Below are positions 17,153 to 26,787 of a DNA stretch of 64,000 bases, piece by piece (position 1 is the first letter of the stretch; each line of letters starts with the position of its first letter). The translations under genes were made by a program, and so were the position numbers. The stretch is from BD1-7 clade bacterium (lineage in GTDB: Bacteria; Pseudomonadota; Gammaproteobacteria; Pseudomonadales; DT-91). Below the pieces are notes generated by a model, which was given only the letters and a program-made list of their open reading frames with translations, did not search any database and was not told where the DNA came from. The DNA is taken from the NCBI GenBank assembly GCA_902705865.1, contig CACSIO010000034.1:414235-478234 (forward strand). Reading direction: 5' to 3'.

Positions 17153-17599
17153 ATGCAAATTGTATTAGCTGCTGTAGATTTTGAATCCATGGAAGCCAGC
17201 AAAACAGTGATTGAAAAGGCCCGTGCCTTTGCGCATCCTGCAGATGCCGAACTGCACCTTATTCATGTTGCTCCGCCCGTCACCTCTTCGTATACAGCCG
17301 CATTAACATTGGGGATTTTAGGGGACGAACTGAAAGAAATAACCAATCAGAACGAAACTGCCGCACGCAAGTTATTACTAGAACTCGGTGGCGATGACAT
17401 CCTTACGGAAAACTGCCATGTCGTTATCGGCAACCCAGCAAATAGACTTTATGCGGTAGCGCATAGAATTGGTGCCGATATTGTTATCATCGGCAACAAC
17501 CATCACAGCGGCATGCATGTAGGCTCAGTCGCCCATAAGCTTGTTCACCTTGCGAAGTTCGATTTATATATCGTCAATACACACTCTGAAAAAGACTAA
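17153..17599 (+). CDS. Universal stress protein (UspA family)
   Basis: The 148-aa single-domain Usp protein begins with the MQIVLAAVDF strand, has the AELHLIHVAPP strand, and ends with the nucleotide-loop region ADIVIIGNNHHSGMHVGSVAHKL, where a G-x2-G-x9-G-(S/T)-like pattern is partly kept (GNNHHSG...GS). ATP binding is therefore possible but not certain. ATG 17153 follows an AAGGAG site. Such proteins act in the cytoplasm during starvation or redox stress. Confidence 0.88.
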   Translation: MQIVLAAVDFESMEASKTVIEKARAFAHPADAELHLIHVAPPVTSSYTAALTLGILGDELKEITNQNETAARKLLLELGGDDILTENCHVVIGNPANRLYAVAHRIGADIVIIGNNHHSGMHVGSVAHKLVHLAKFDLYIVNTHSEKD

Positions 17600-17685
17600 T
17601 TTACATCAGGTTTTGCATATTCGAAAATCACGCTAATCTAGGTCTTTCGGCCAACGTGTACTTTAGACACTATCGTTCCCGCCGA

Positions 17686-18558
17686 TTAATCACCGCATTT
17701 GGCAATCACATCACTCGCATACTGCCTAACCGCATCAAGCCGTGCTTCAGTGCTAAACGGCTGTTTATGATAGAAAAACCATGGCTGCGTCATAATGTGC
17801 GTTACTCCACCCTCTTTAAGCGCCGCATATTGCTCTGGCATAAATGCATCATTTGGCGTTGCCATTACAGCAAACGGGCGAGTTATTCCTGTCTCTTCAC
17901 GTAACGCCTGAATTTTCGCTATCGATGCCAAAATATCCGCGCTCGACTGTAAGTCACTTACCCACCCATCACCCAGCAACGCAGCGCGACGCAGAGCAGC
18001 GTCACTCATGCCACCTACCCAGATTGGAACGGGTTTTTCCGGCACAGGTGTCATTTCAAGCGTATCGAACGGGTAAAACGGGCCGTCATGCGAGACCCAC
18101 CCACCTTGAAATAACTTCCTCAATATCTCAATCGCCTCATTACAACGTTTACCGCGGGTATGAAAATCTTGCTCTAAAAGAACATATTCATCCTTCGACC
18201 AACCAACGCCAATACATAAGTTGACACGATTATTCGACAACACCGCCGCTGTAGATACCGATTTAGCCACCAAAAGCGGGTTACGCATTGGCAATACAAA
18301 AACATTGTTCATGAACTCGATGTTTTTCGTGATGGTCGACAGCGCGCCTATCATCACCATCGGATCCGGCCACTCGGTGAAGGCATCCCATCGACGCTCG
18401 CCATCATCGGTATACGGATATTGTGTTAACGCGAGTTTTTGCGGATGCACCACATGATCAGAAAACGAAATTCCGCTCCAACCACACAGATCAGCCTCAA
18501 TCGCTAGCTGTGGGATTTCTCTAACCGGAGTAAATGATGCAGATAAGACAAACTTCAT
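17686..18558 (-). CDS. Luciferase-like (LLM class) flavin or F420 oxidoreductase
   Basis: The 290-aa TIM-barrel protein has typical LLM features: WSGISFSDHVV near residue 30, a FMNNVFVLPMRNP strand with VAKSVST, VNLCIGVGWSKDEY, and KPVPIWVGGMSDAALRRAALLGDGW. The best general label is TIGR03619-like LLM class oxidoreductase. The cofactor (F420 or FMN) and substrate cannot be told. It converges with the uspA gene and is divergent from isocitrate lyase. Confidence 0.85.
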   Translation of the reverse strand: MKFVLSASFTPVREIPQLAIEADLCGWSGISFSDHVVHPQKLALTQYPYTDDGERRWDAFTEWPDPMVMIGALSTITKNIEFMNNVFVLPMRNPLLVAKSVSTAAVLSNNRVNLCIGVGWSKDEYVLLEQDFHTRGKRCNEAIEILRKLFQGGWVSHDGPFYPFDTLEMTPVPEKPVPIWVGGMSDAALRRAALLGDGWVSDLQSSADILASIAKIQALREETGITRPFAVMATPNDAFMPEQYAALKEGGVTHIMTQPWFFYHKQPFSTEARLDAVRQYASDVIAKCGD

Positions 18559-18865
18559 GATGCGCCATCCTGACGAAAACTAATACGCATTATTGCATTA
18601 TAAAAGCGCATTCAGGGTCGCCCAAACGAACGACGCACTCAAATCGCTTTAGCACAGGACATCAGCATGCATTTACATAGAAATAATCACATCGATCAAA
18701 CTTTAACCATTTGCACGCATCTCACCTACATTTAGTAAAGGCCTTGAAAAACCATTATTCATGTCGTGAATGCTATAGATCAGGGACATAAATTCGCCAA
18801 ATTAAGCCGTCCAGACCAGACTTACTATCAATGTCATTTACAACGTATTAACGAGGGCAGCCTGA
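18559..18865 (+). promoter_or_regulatory. Control region of isocitrate lyase
   Basis: This is a 307-bp divergent region without genes. Near 18771-18780 the string TGCTATAGAT resembles an extended -10 element for aceA, about 85 bp before its ATG. An ATTCA-TGTCG-TGAAT inverted repeat (18757-18771) abuts it and could be a repressor site. A TTGAAA at 18744 is too far away to serve as its -35. Inference from pattern only. Confidence 0.25.
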
Positions 18866-20464
18866 ATGTCTAACTACAACGATCAAATCAACGCAATCGC
18901 TGATACCTGTCACCAGCACGGGGAAACCTGGAAAGCAATCAGTCCGGAATACGCAGCACGCATGCGTACTCAGAACCGCTTTCTCACCGGTATCGATATC
19001 GCGAAATACACAGCAAAAATCATGCGCGACGACATGGCTCGTTATGATGCCGATACGTCGATGTACACACAATCCCTCGGTTGCTGGCATGGTTTTATCG
19101 GTCAGCAAAAAATGATTTCGATTAAAAAGCATTTTGGTAACACCGATCGTCGTTATCTGTATCTATCCGGCTGGATGGTCGCAGCGTTACGATCTGAATT
19201 CGGCCCGCTTCCTGACCAATCAATGCATGAAAAAACTGCAGTGTCGAGTTTGATTGCAGAGCTATACACCTTTTTGAAACAAGCCGATGCTAGAGAATTA
19301 GGTGGATTGTTCCGCGCACTTGATGCGGCGCGTGATGCGTCAGACAACGTCAAAGAAAAAGCGATACAGAAACAGATCGATGGCTTCCAAACGCATGTTG
19401 TGCCAATTATCGCGGACATCGATGCTGGCTTTGGTAATGCAGAAGCAACCTACCTTCTAGCCAAACAAATGATCGAAGCCGGCGCCTGCTGCATACAGAT
19501 CGAAAATCAGGTATCGGACGAAAAACAATGTGGACACCAAGACGGTAAAGTAACTGTTCCGCACGAAGACTTTCTCGCCAAGATACGCGCTGTTCGCTAT
19601 GCATTTCTTGAGCTTGGTGTTGATGACGGCGTCATCGTTGCGCGCACCGACTCACTGGGCGCCGGTCTCACTAAACAGATCGCTGTTACTCAGGAGGCTG
19701 GAGATCTTGGCGATCAATATAATAGCTTCCTTGAAGGCGAATATATCGACAGTGCTGCTGACATCGAAAACGGCGACGTTGTTGTAAAAGCGAACGGCAA
19801 GCTGCTTAAACCGAGTCGTCTGCCAAGTGGCCTCTTCCAGTTCCGTAACGGCTCAGGCGAAGATCGAGTTGTGCTCGATTGCATTACCTCATTGCAGCAC
19901 GGTGCCGACCTACTTTGGATTGAGACCGAAAAACCTCATGTAGGGCAGATCGGCGCAATGGTAAATCGTATCCGCGAAGTCGTACCTAACGCTAAACTGG
20001 TTTACAACAACAGCCCATCATTCAACTGGACGTTGAGCTTCCGCCAGCAAGTGTTCGATGCATGGCAAGAAGAAGGCCGTGACTTGACCAGCTACGATCG
20101 CAATAGCTTGATGAGCGCGCATTATGACGATACCGAATTGGCAGATGAAGCCGACGATCGTATTCGCAACTTCCAACAGGATGCAGCAAGAGAGGCCGGC
20201 ATATTCCACCACTTGATTACGTTACCAACGTACCACACTGCAGCACTGTCGACCGACAACCTCGCCAAAGGCTACTTTGGTGCTGAAGGCATGCTGGCAT
20301 ACGTAACAGGCGTACAACGTAAAGAAATCCGCGAACACATTGCCTGTGTTAAACACCAGAACATGGCAGGCTCGGATATGGGTGATGACCACAAAGAGTA
20401 TTTCTCGGGTGACGCCGCATTAAAAGCAGCTGGTGACGACAACACCATGAATCAATTCGGCTAG
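18866..20464 (+). CDS. aceA: Isocitrate lyase
   Basis: Isocitrate lyase splits isocitrate to glyoxylate and succinate in the glyoxylate shunt, needed for growth on acetate or fatty acids. The 532-aa protein belongs to the longer form found in Pseudomonas and Acinetobacter-type gammaproteobacteria. The catalytic segment reads KQCGHQDGK with Cys222, and metal-site strands PIIADIDAGFGNAEATYLL and VARTDSLGAGL are present. ATG 18866 has a GAGGG site upstream. The gene is followed by a strong terminator and is monocistronic. No malate synthase gene is in the window. Confidence 0.96.
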   Translation: MSNYNDQINAIADTCHQHGETWKAISPEYAARMRTQNRFLTGIDIAKYTAKIMRDDMARYDADTSMYTQSLGCWHGFIGQQKMISIKKHFGNTDRRYLYLSGWMVAALRSEFGPLPDQSMHEKTAVSSLIAELYTFLKQADARELGGLFRALDAARDASDNVKEKAIQKQIDGFQTHVVPIIADIDAGFGNAEATYLLAKQMIEAGACCIQIENQVSDEKQCGHQDGKVTVPHEDFLAKIRAVRYAFLELGVDDGVIVARTDSLGAGLTKQIAVTQEAGDLGDQYNSFLEGEYIDSAADIENGDVVVKANGKLLKPSRLPSGLFQFRNGSGEDRVVLDCITSLQHGADLLWIETEKPHVGQIGAMVNRIREVVPNAKLVYNNSPSFNWTLSFRQQVFDAWQEEGRDLTSYDRNSLMSAHYDDTELADEADDRIRNFQQDAAREAGIFHHLITLPTYHTAALSTDNLAKGYFGAEGMLAYVTGVQRKEIREHIACVKHQNMAGSDMGDDHKEYFSGDAALKAAGDDNTMNQFG

Positions 20465-20500
20465 TTATAAACCACACATCCATTGATACTTTCATTCCCC

Positions 20501-20526
20501 AAGGGCGCAGTTGCGCCCTTTTTTAT
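20501..20526 (+). terminator. Rho-independent terminator of aceA
   Basis: AAGGGCGCA and TGCGCCCTT form a perfect 9-bp GC-rich stem with a two-base loop, followed directly by a run of Ts. It lies 37 bp past the aceA stop. Confidence 0.93.
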
Positions 20527-20576
20527 TGCCTGATCTACACTTACACCAAAGCGCTTCAGGGTAACAAGGTAAAATC

Positions 20577-20774
20577 ATGCAAGACTGGCTGGTCATGGGT
20601 TCTCTGGCATTTCCCCCACTGTTCAAAGTGGTTGTGATTGGCACATTGATTTGGCTAGTGTTGCGATTTCTGTTGCGTAAGGTTCCCTTCGATGAATGGT
20701 TTTGGCACCCGGGTCTTGTAGATTTTTGCCTACTTATCATCGTCTGTTCAATCGTGAATAGGTGGATAGCTTGA
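20577..20774 (+). CDS. DUF1656 small inner-membrane protein (AaeX-like)
   Basis: A 65-aa protein with two hydrophobic helices (about residues 15-33 and 46-62) flanking a RKVPFDEWFWHPGL loop. This is the typical layout of DUF1656/AaeX proteins encoded beside HlyD-type adaptors and FUSC transporters. An AAGG site lies eight bases upstream of ATG 20577. Its stop overlaps the start of the adaptor gene, so the two are translated together. Its biochemical role in the family is not established. Confidence 0.88.
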   Translation: MQDWLVMGSLAFPPLFKVVVIGTLIWLVLRFLLRKVPFDEWFWHPGLVDFCLLIIVCSIVNRWIA

Positions 20775-21676
20775 AAAAACGGATTTTGAAATTATGCGCC
20801 ACGCTCCTGGTGGTAGTCGTCGCTGGATATGCGTTTTCAACCTTATGGAGCCAATACGTGCTGGCTCCCTGGACACGCGACGGTCGCTTGCGGGCAGAAA
20901 TTGCCGAGATCAGTGCGGAAATCAAAGGCAACATCGTTGCACTGCATGTTACCAATAACCAGTACGTGAAACAGGGCGACGTATTACTGGAGATCGACCC
21001 AAGTGACTATACAATCGCCAAAGAACTCGCCACGGCGCAGTTAAAAGCAGCCCAAGTAAAACTTGAACAACTTAAAGAAGAAGCTGAACGTCGCGACAAT
21101 ATTCCCAAAGGCCTGATCACCGTGGAAGATAGACGTAATGCCAATCTTGCCTTTGCAGCGCAACGAGCGACCGTTGCAGCAGCCACAGCGATGCTTCAAA
21201 AAGCCGAATTGGATTTATCAAGAACGCAAATTCACGCGCCGTCTGATGGCTATGTCACCAATATGCATTTACGTATTGGGACGTACCTAGACGCTGGCGA
21301 TCGCACGCTCGCCTTCATTGATAAACGCAGTTTTTATGTGGTCGGCTACTTTCAGGAAAACCGAATTTACGGCTTGCAACCTAACACCCCGGTGAAAGTC
21401 AGTTTTCTCGGCGATAACAGAATATTCGGCGCGCATGTCGTCAGTGTTGGCAGAGGCATCGCGGATACCAATCAAAACGCTAGCAGCCAACTGCTCCCCG
21501 ATGTTCAACAAACCTTCCCATGGGTACGACTAGCACAACGCATACCCGTCAGGGTTGAATTTGATACTGCCCCGCCGGCAGAATTACTTGTTGCCGGGCG
21601 AACATGCACGGTAATTGCCAAGCCGGCGAACAACCAACATCAAAGTGCGCTGGGTGTGTTAGACGATCTGAAATAA
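20771..21676 (+). CDS. HlyD/EmrA-family periplasmic adaptor (AaeA-like)
   Basis: This membrane fusion protein should link an inner-membrane FUSC transporter to the outer membrane. It has one N-terminal membrane helix (about residues 7-25), a lipoyl/barrel half (GNIVALHVTNNQYVKQGDVLLEID), a helical hairpin with coiled character, and the second lipoyl half ending in IHAPSDGYV. I favour the TTG start at 20771, overlapping the upstream TGA as TTGA, because AGGTGG lies six bases before it. A GTG at 20762 is possible but has no ribosome site. Second gene of a three-gene exporter operon. Confidence 0.88.
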   Translation: MKKRILKLCATLLVVVVAGYAFSTLWSQYVLAPWTRDGRLRAEIAEISAEIKGNIVALHVTNNQYVKQGDVLLEIDPSDYTIAKELATAQLKAAQVKLEQLKEEAERRDNIPKGLITVEDRRNANLAFAAQRATVAAATAMLQKAELDLSRTQIHAPSDGYVTNMHLRIGTYLDAGDRTLAFIDKRSFYVVGYFQENRIYGLQPNTPVKVSFLGDNRIFGAHVVSVGRGIADTNQNASSQLLPDVQQTFPWVRLAQRIPVRVEFDTAPPAELLVAGRTCTVIAKPANNQHQSALGVLDDLK

Positions 21677-21682
21677 CGAACG

Positions 21683-23689
21683 ATGGCCTCATCCCAGCCA
21701 GGAAACTCCCCTAAGACGAGAAAGGCGACTTTCTCTATCGCCTCTATTGATACAATCCACCAAGAAACTGCCGTTGTATTGATGCGCTTCGCGCTATCAA
21801 GCTTACTTGTGCTGGCCATCGCGTTGCCTTCGGGGCTCGAAAACCCGTATTGGGGCCTTCTTACCGTCGGCTTTCTAAGTCTTCGTTACGATAGCGGCGA
21901 GCTATGGGCTAAATCCATCGCGCGGATAATCGGAACCCTAACCGGCGCGATCGTAGGCACCGCACTCACCCTTTACCTCGCCCCTCACCCACTATGGCTC
22001 ATAGTCACAATCAGTATATGGATGTTTGCGTGCGCGGTTTTCACCAGTATCTTTCAGTTTATGGCCGGATACGGTGGTTTTTTGGCCGGAATGACGGCCC
22101 TATTGGTCGTCACCAACAATATCGACACCTCAAACACCACTGCCATCATCTATTATGCGGTTTTTCGCACATCTGAAATATCGTTAGGCATCATCGCAAT
22201 CACCGTTTCTGCAGCTCTGATTTTCCCGACACCTCAGCACCAAAAACTGGCTTCAATGGTCGAGGATTTGAAACAGTCTATTGATGTATTAACACACGGC
22301 GCGTTCTATCCAGGGCGAATGACCATCAGTGACTTCATCGAAAAACACAAAAGTACGTGCCTTAAGGCCGTTAGGATTAATCAACAACGTTACTACGCGA
22401 GCATATTAGATCCACGTATTGGTCGCGTAGGCGGAACGATCGACAACATGGTGATGGAGTCGCTTGCCTGTATATCGGTTCTTTTGGTGATACGACGAAT
22501 GCGCCTGAAAGAACTCACCGAATCCTCAAACCCACCCACAGAAATGCCCATCGATGTGCTTGTTCAGCGCAATGAAGTCTATGCAGCGCTTAAACGTAAA
22601 GTGGCGGATAACAACAAAACTCTCTCTGAAATCCACAAAGCACTTTTAGACCCGCTAAAACTGAGTCAATTACCACGCCAGGCTGCGGATGATCACTCAA
22701 TGCGGCAAAAAGCTTGGCGACAAAGTATCTATCACGCCGTAAGTGTCGGCGTTACCGTTGTTGTAGGGTTTATCATATGGGTTGTTACCCAGCAAGCCAC
22801 AGCGCCATTAATCATTATCACCGGCGCGATTATGGCCAATCTTCGAATTATCCGAATGTCGTCATCAATCAGCCTCAAAGATATGATGGCTGCATCATTG
22901 TTTTGTGGGGGTTGGGGTTTTTTTATAGAATTCATCATCCTGATCCATCTCGATGACTTCTGGCACTTTTATCTGACGTTCTTTATTGCCTACGCAGTGC
23001 CGTTAGCCATGTCTTATCGTGATCCGAATGCGTTATTTCCAACAACGGTTGTTCTTGTCTTGATCATCCTGATGCCCGTAGAGAACACCTTGCCGTTTGA
23101 CGCATTCGGTTTTATCAACAATTGGGTAGCTGTGACTATAGGCTTCTTTATCGCGTTTCTTACCGTCGAAGTTATTGGTGCGCCAGATAAGGAACGGCTA
23201 ATAAGAGACAATATACAGCACCTCGATGACGCCTTACTGAAAATTAGAACAGGCAAGCCGATCTCCATCAGTGATTACCGTCATTTGATACTGTCGCACT
23301 ACCTGGACATTCTTGAGCTTGAAGTGACTGATCAACCTGAGTTGATAATCACATGGTTTAACGCATTAAACATTATGGGCGTTAGCCAGTTAAGATTAAA
23401 AGATGCTGAGCTTTCATCCGAGCAGGAAGCGTTGCTAGCGGCGCTGAAACAGTTGCAGGCATACCATTGCCTTAACCTTTGCCACCCCGCCGTGCCGGAC
23501 AAGAAGTTCGACGACAAATCTCTGTCGGAATTGGATGCACTGATTCATCAAGCAGAAAACCTCATTGAGCTAGACAACTCACGAACAAATATTTTGATCT
23601 TCCTATTTGGGATATCCATACGCCGCTACTACCTGATTAGCTCAGGCAAAGGTGTGAACCTAATATTCATGCCGTTTGATCATAAGTAG
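21683..23689 (+). CDS. FUSC-family inner-membrane transporter (AaeB-like)
   Basis: The 668-aa protein has two blocks of membrane helices (about residues 35-185 and 350-500) separated by a cytoplasmic helical region, as in aromatic-acid efflux proteins of the AaeB/FUSC family. It starts six bases after the adaptor stop without a strong ribosome site, consistent with translational coupling. With the DUF1656 protein and the HlyD-type adaptor it should form an exporter for aromatic or other weak carboxylic acids. The substrate is inferred from the family only. Confidence 0.88.
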   Translation: MASSQPGNSPKTRKATFSIASIDTIHQETAVVLMRFALSSLLVLAIALPSGLENPYWGLLTVGFLSLRYDSGELWAKSIARIIGTLTGAIVGTALTLYLAPHPLWLIVTISIWMFACAVFTSIFQFMAGYGGFLAGMTALLVVTNNIDTSNTTAIIYYAVFRTSEISLGIIAITVSAALIFPTPQHQKLASMVEDLKQSIDVLTHGAFYPGRMTISDFIEKHKSTCLKAVRINQQRYYASILDPRIGRVGGTIDNMVMESLACISVLLVIRRMRLKELTESSNPPTEMPIDVLVQRNEVYAALKRKVADNNKTLSEIHKALLDPLKLSQLPRQAADDHSMRQKAWRQSIYHAVSVGVTVVVGFIIWVVTQQATAPLIIITGAIMANLRIIRMSSSISLKDMMAASLFCGGWGFFIEFIILIHLDDFWHFYLTFFIAYAVPLAMSYRDPNALFPTTVVLVLIILMPVENTLPFDAFGFINNWVAVTIGFFIAFLTVEVIGAPDKERLIRDNIQHLDDALLKIRTGKPISISDYRHLILSHYLDILELEVTDQPELIITWFNALNIMGVSQLRLKDAELSSEQEALLAALKQLQAYHCLNLCHPAVPDKKFDDKSLSELDALIHQAENLIELDNSRTNILIFLFGISIRRYYLISSGKGVNLIFMPFDHK

Positions 23690-23963
23690 CGAGATCTAAA
23701 GGTAACTATTTCATTAGCTCTATAATAATCCTCAACTCCCCAACGCCCTTCTATATTGCCAATAGCAAAAATCGGGCGTTCTTATTCCTAAAAAATCTTG
23801 ATGAAATACCTATTGAAATTGCATTCTACAAAAACCTGATTATCATATCGCCGCTAAATAGATATGTTATCAATAAAATATTAAAGCTAATTTTGATAGT
23901 CGGCCAGAACGGACGAGCCGAAACACCAAGCGTTAGGGAAGCCGCTCAAATGACGGAAGTACC

Positions 23964-25277
23964 ATGCTTAAGAAACACTCATTGCTGACATGTGCAAGCG
24001 CACTTTGTCTTGCTGCCTCACCTGCACTAGCGCAAGAAGACGTCAGCGTTGACTTCTCAGGCTTTGCTTCAGTCGTTTTTGGTCAAACCTTCAGCGATGA
24101 AAAAGAAGGCCAAGTTTACGACATCCCAACCGACCTTGATCTGAATGGCTTTAACCGCTTGGGTTTACGTCTGGATGCCGATCTACAACACAAACTGAGC
24201 TTCACGACGCAATTTATCGCATTTGGCTCGTCTGACTATGAGCCTAAAGTTGACTGGCTTAACGTGAGCTACCATTTCACCCCGGAAATTTCGATCACAG
24301 CCGGTCGTTCTCGTATTCCGTTCTACTTTTTCTCCAGCGTTGTTGACGTTGGTTACGCTTACGTATGGATTACAGCACCTGAAGCCGTTTACCAAACCGA
24401 AGCATTGCGCTCCGTTGACGGCCTCACATTCCGTTATACCGCTGATATGGCAGACGATTGGACATCTGACTTGTCTCTCTGGGCAGGCCAAACCAAGCAG
24501 CAACTCGAAGAAGTTGGTAATCGAGACTATACCGTCGAAGATTTGGTCGGCTTTGCATGGTCTGTTAACCATGAGTGGCTGACATTACGTGCAACTTACG
24601 CAACAGGTTTGAGCAACTTCGACATCAGCGGCATTCTCGATGTTCCGTTTACAACCCCTGACGGCGCACCTAACGATTTGCTGGGCGCAAACTTAGATCC
24701 AACAAATGAGCATACAATTTCGAGCCTACGGGCCGCATTTGCATACTTGGCTGCGCAAGGCATAGATAACGACTTTAGCAGCGTTGTCGAAGACATCACT
24801 ATCAAAGACAAACGCACACACTGGTATTCCTTTGGTCTGATGATGGAATTCGATGAAGTCTTCATCATTTCGGAATACAGCAAACTGTTAATTGAAGATG
24901 TACTTAGCTACGGCAACAACGATGCTGTTTACGCAACTGTTGGCTTCAACTTACCTGCCGATCTAACACTTGCATTTACTTATAGCTACGACAACAAGCA
25001 AGGTGATGAAGCAGCAATTAACGCATTCGACAAAATCGCTTCTGCAGCTCCTCAAACTGCTCAAGCACAGACTGTCGTTGGCGGCACAAAAGCTTACTTA
25101 CGGGGTTTCGAGCAAGGCGGATCCTCTCAGCAAAACACCTTCAACATTACTGGTCGCTGGAACTTCCATCCACAAGCCGCGTTAAAGATGGAATACCAAC
25201 TTCAAGATCGCCGCTTGTTCACCAATGAGATGCAACACCCGCAGTCATTGCGTGCTGCAGTCGATATCATTTTCTAA
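23964..25277 (+). CDS. Outer-membrane porin-like beta-barrel
   Basis: The 437-aa protein begins with a signal peptide (cleavage expected after ALA, residues 21-23) and continues as alternating beta-strands (VSVDFSGFASVVFGQTF, LNGFNRLGLRLDADL, ISITAGRSRIPFYFFSSVVD), ending in the C-terminal phenylalanine (VDIIF) typical of BAM substrates. It resembles short-chain porins annotated as TonB-independent outer-membrane proteins. Substrate unknown. The gene is monocistronic, with a strong terminator 23 bp after its stop. The 274-bp upstream region is AT-rich and contains no other gene. Confidence 0.8.
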   Translation: MLKKHSLLTCASALCLAASPALAQEDVSVDFSGFASVVFGQTFSDEKEGQVYDIPTDLDLNGFNRLGLRLDADLQHKLSFTTQFIAFGSSDYEPKVDWLNVSYHFTPEISITAGRSRIPFYFFSSVVDVGYAYVWITAPEAVYQTEALRSVDGLTFRYTADMADDWTSDLSLWAGQTKQQLEEVGNRDYTVEDLVGFAWSVNHEWLTLRATYATGLSNFDISGILDVPFTTPDGAPNDLLGANLDPTNEHTISSLRAAFAYLAAQGIDNDFSSVVEDITIKDKRTHWYSFGLMMEFDEVFIISEYSKLLIEDVLSYGNNDAVYATVGFNLPADLTLAFTYSYDNKQGDEAAINAFDKIASAAPQTAQAQTVVGGTKAYLRGFEQGGSSQQNTFNITGRWNFHPQAALKMEYQLQDRRLFTNEMQHPQSLRAAVDIIF

Positions 25278-25300
25278 TCGTATTGAAAATGAGCAAAACA

Positions 25301-25327
25301 AAAAGGCCGCGTCAGCGGCCTTTTTTA
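25301..25327. terminator. Bidirectional rho-independent terminator
   Basis: AAAAGGCCGC-GTCA-GCGGCCTTTT is a perfect 10-bp stem with a GTCA loop and runs of T (plus strand) and A (T on the minus strand) on both sides. It sits between the convergent porin and LpxR-like genes and can serve both. Confidence 0.93.
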
Positions 25328-25366
25328 TTGGAAAACAATCACCAAGCTCCACCTAACGCTAACAAG

Positions 25367-26479
25367 TTATTTGAAGGCCTGTGTAAACGACAACCCGGCC
25401 CAATAAAAAGTGCGGTTTGCAACGCCCGATTTAAACTCTGAAGACTGAGTTTGCGCAAAGTATCGAATCCGTATTCCGGATTTGAATGACATGGTGAATG
25501 CCATCCAAGCACTAGCGATAAAATGTCGAGTTTCATCAAAATTGTATGTCACCGCACTATCACGAAACTGCCCTTGTACAAGGGCGTTATATAGACGCCC
25601 GTTAAATTGGAAACCTGCCGAGAAATAAACCTCTTCAACCCCTTTGGTCGGTGCCGAAAAGCCACTGGATTCACCATAGAGATCTAATTCCGGGTGATCA
25701 CTCCACCATGTGGTCGCTAGTTTACCGATACGCATTGATAGAGACCACGACGCCTGCGTTAAGTAACCCGCAGAGCCCCCTAGGCTTTGCTTAATCTCAA
25801 CCAGATCAGATAGCGGCATAAAGTTTTGCTGCCAGTGCAGCGAATACTTAAAGGTTGGCTCGCCTCCGTGGGATATTTGATTCCCCCAGCCTTTAACCCT
25901 ACCGTTATTGATCACGTCATGGATGCCATTCTGGATCGTCCCACCAATAGGCAGCCCTAATATGCCAATCGTAAACCCAGAGAATATGGCTTCACGCTGG
26001 CTATCCGATACACGAAATTGCGATGATGACCAATAGACGAGACTCGCATAAGGCCGATCATCATCGACGGGAGCTTTGGTCGTTTTGTTATCAGGCGTGA
26101 GGCCAAAAAATCCAATGGATATGCTTTCATCGGTCGCATCCGGCTTGAACCCCCACCAACTATCAAACCAGTTAACGGCAGGCGCTAAAGTGAAAAATGA
26201 CTCTCTAGCTCCCTTCCCTGCCTGTGTCGCTGAAAAGCCGAATGAGTAGTTATCATCTTCATTATTGATTGGCGCGAAGTAGTCATCCTCAAACGAAAAT
26301 CGCCACGCGGTAACATCGTCACTCGCGTCTAGCGCTTCTTGCGTATAGTAATGCGGTGCCGCTGATGCGCAGTGGCTAGCGAATATACAAATTATTGCAC
26401 TGATCCAAACAACTAACGGGCTAAAATGCCCTTTAGACGTACTTTCGCGAATCGTCTCGCCTTGAGTTTCAATCAACAT
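25367..26479 (-). CDS. LpxR-like lipid A deacylase family (DUF2219) outer-membrane protein
   Basis: The protein (370 aa from ATG 26479) has an N-terminal hydrophobic signal segment (about residues 20-40, ending near ASAAP), then a beta-barrel-like sequence ending in a strand with terminal FTQAFK. The N-terminal FSFEDDYFAPINNEDDNYSFG segment resembles the N-x-D-x-YT-x-G-type start of LpxR/DUF2219 3'-O-deacylases, which trim lipid A in the outer membrane. The family assignment is from this pattern and the SSQFRVSDSQREAIFS and QNGIHDVINN segments; catalytic residues could not be confirmed. ATG 26479 is preferred over ATG 26488 because AAGGG lies at proper distance only for the former. Confidence 0.6.
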   Translation of the reverse strand: MLIETQGETIRESTSKGHFSPLVVWISAIICIFASHCASAAPHYYTQEALDASDDVTAWRFSFEDDYFAPINNEDDNYSFGFSATQAGKGARESFFTLAPAVNWFDSWWGFKPDATDESISIGFFGLTPDNKTTKAPVDDDRPYASLVYWSSSQFRVSDSQREAIFSGFTIGILGLPIGGTIQNGIHDVINNGRVKGWGNQISHGGEPTFKYSLHWQQNFMPLSDLVEIKQSLGGSAGYLTQASWSLSMRIGKLATTWWSDHPELDLYGESSGFSAPTKGVEEVYFSAGFQFNGRLYNALVQGQFRDSAVTYNFDETRHFIASAWMAFTMSFKSGIRIRYFAQTQSSEFKSGVANRTFYWAGLSFTQAFK

Positions 26480-26787
26480 TGACGACATCCCTTATTTGTC
26501 TAAACGTCTTTATATTTTCGTTACCGAATGAAAACACCCTCACTTAGTAACTGATTTATCTAAAAATTAGCCCAACTTCATGAATCTTCAACACTCAAAC
26601 CAGCCTAACCAATAGCGCCTCGCGGCCTGATGAGATATTCACTTGAATTGATGGATATCAACACATCAAAAACCTAGACCTATATGCTGAAAGAGCTCCA
26701 CTGGATCTATTACGTAATCTACAACGACTCCAACAACAACGCGGGCCATTGAGTGCTCTGTGTCAGAGAGACGAAGAGAGAGACGAC
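26480..26787. other. Divergent intergenic region before the 2-oxoacid oxidoreductase
   Basis: About 300 bp with no gene. It contains a short inverted repeat TTGAT-GGAT-ATCAA (26648-26661) and AT-rich DNA that must hold the promoters of both divergent genes. No hexamer pair is good enough to call. Confidence 0.3.
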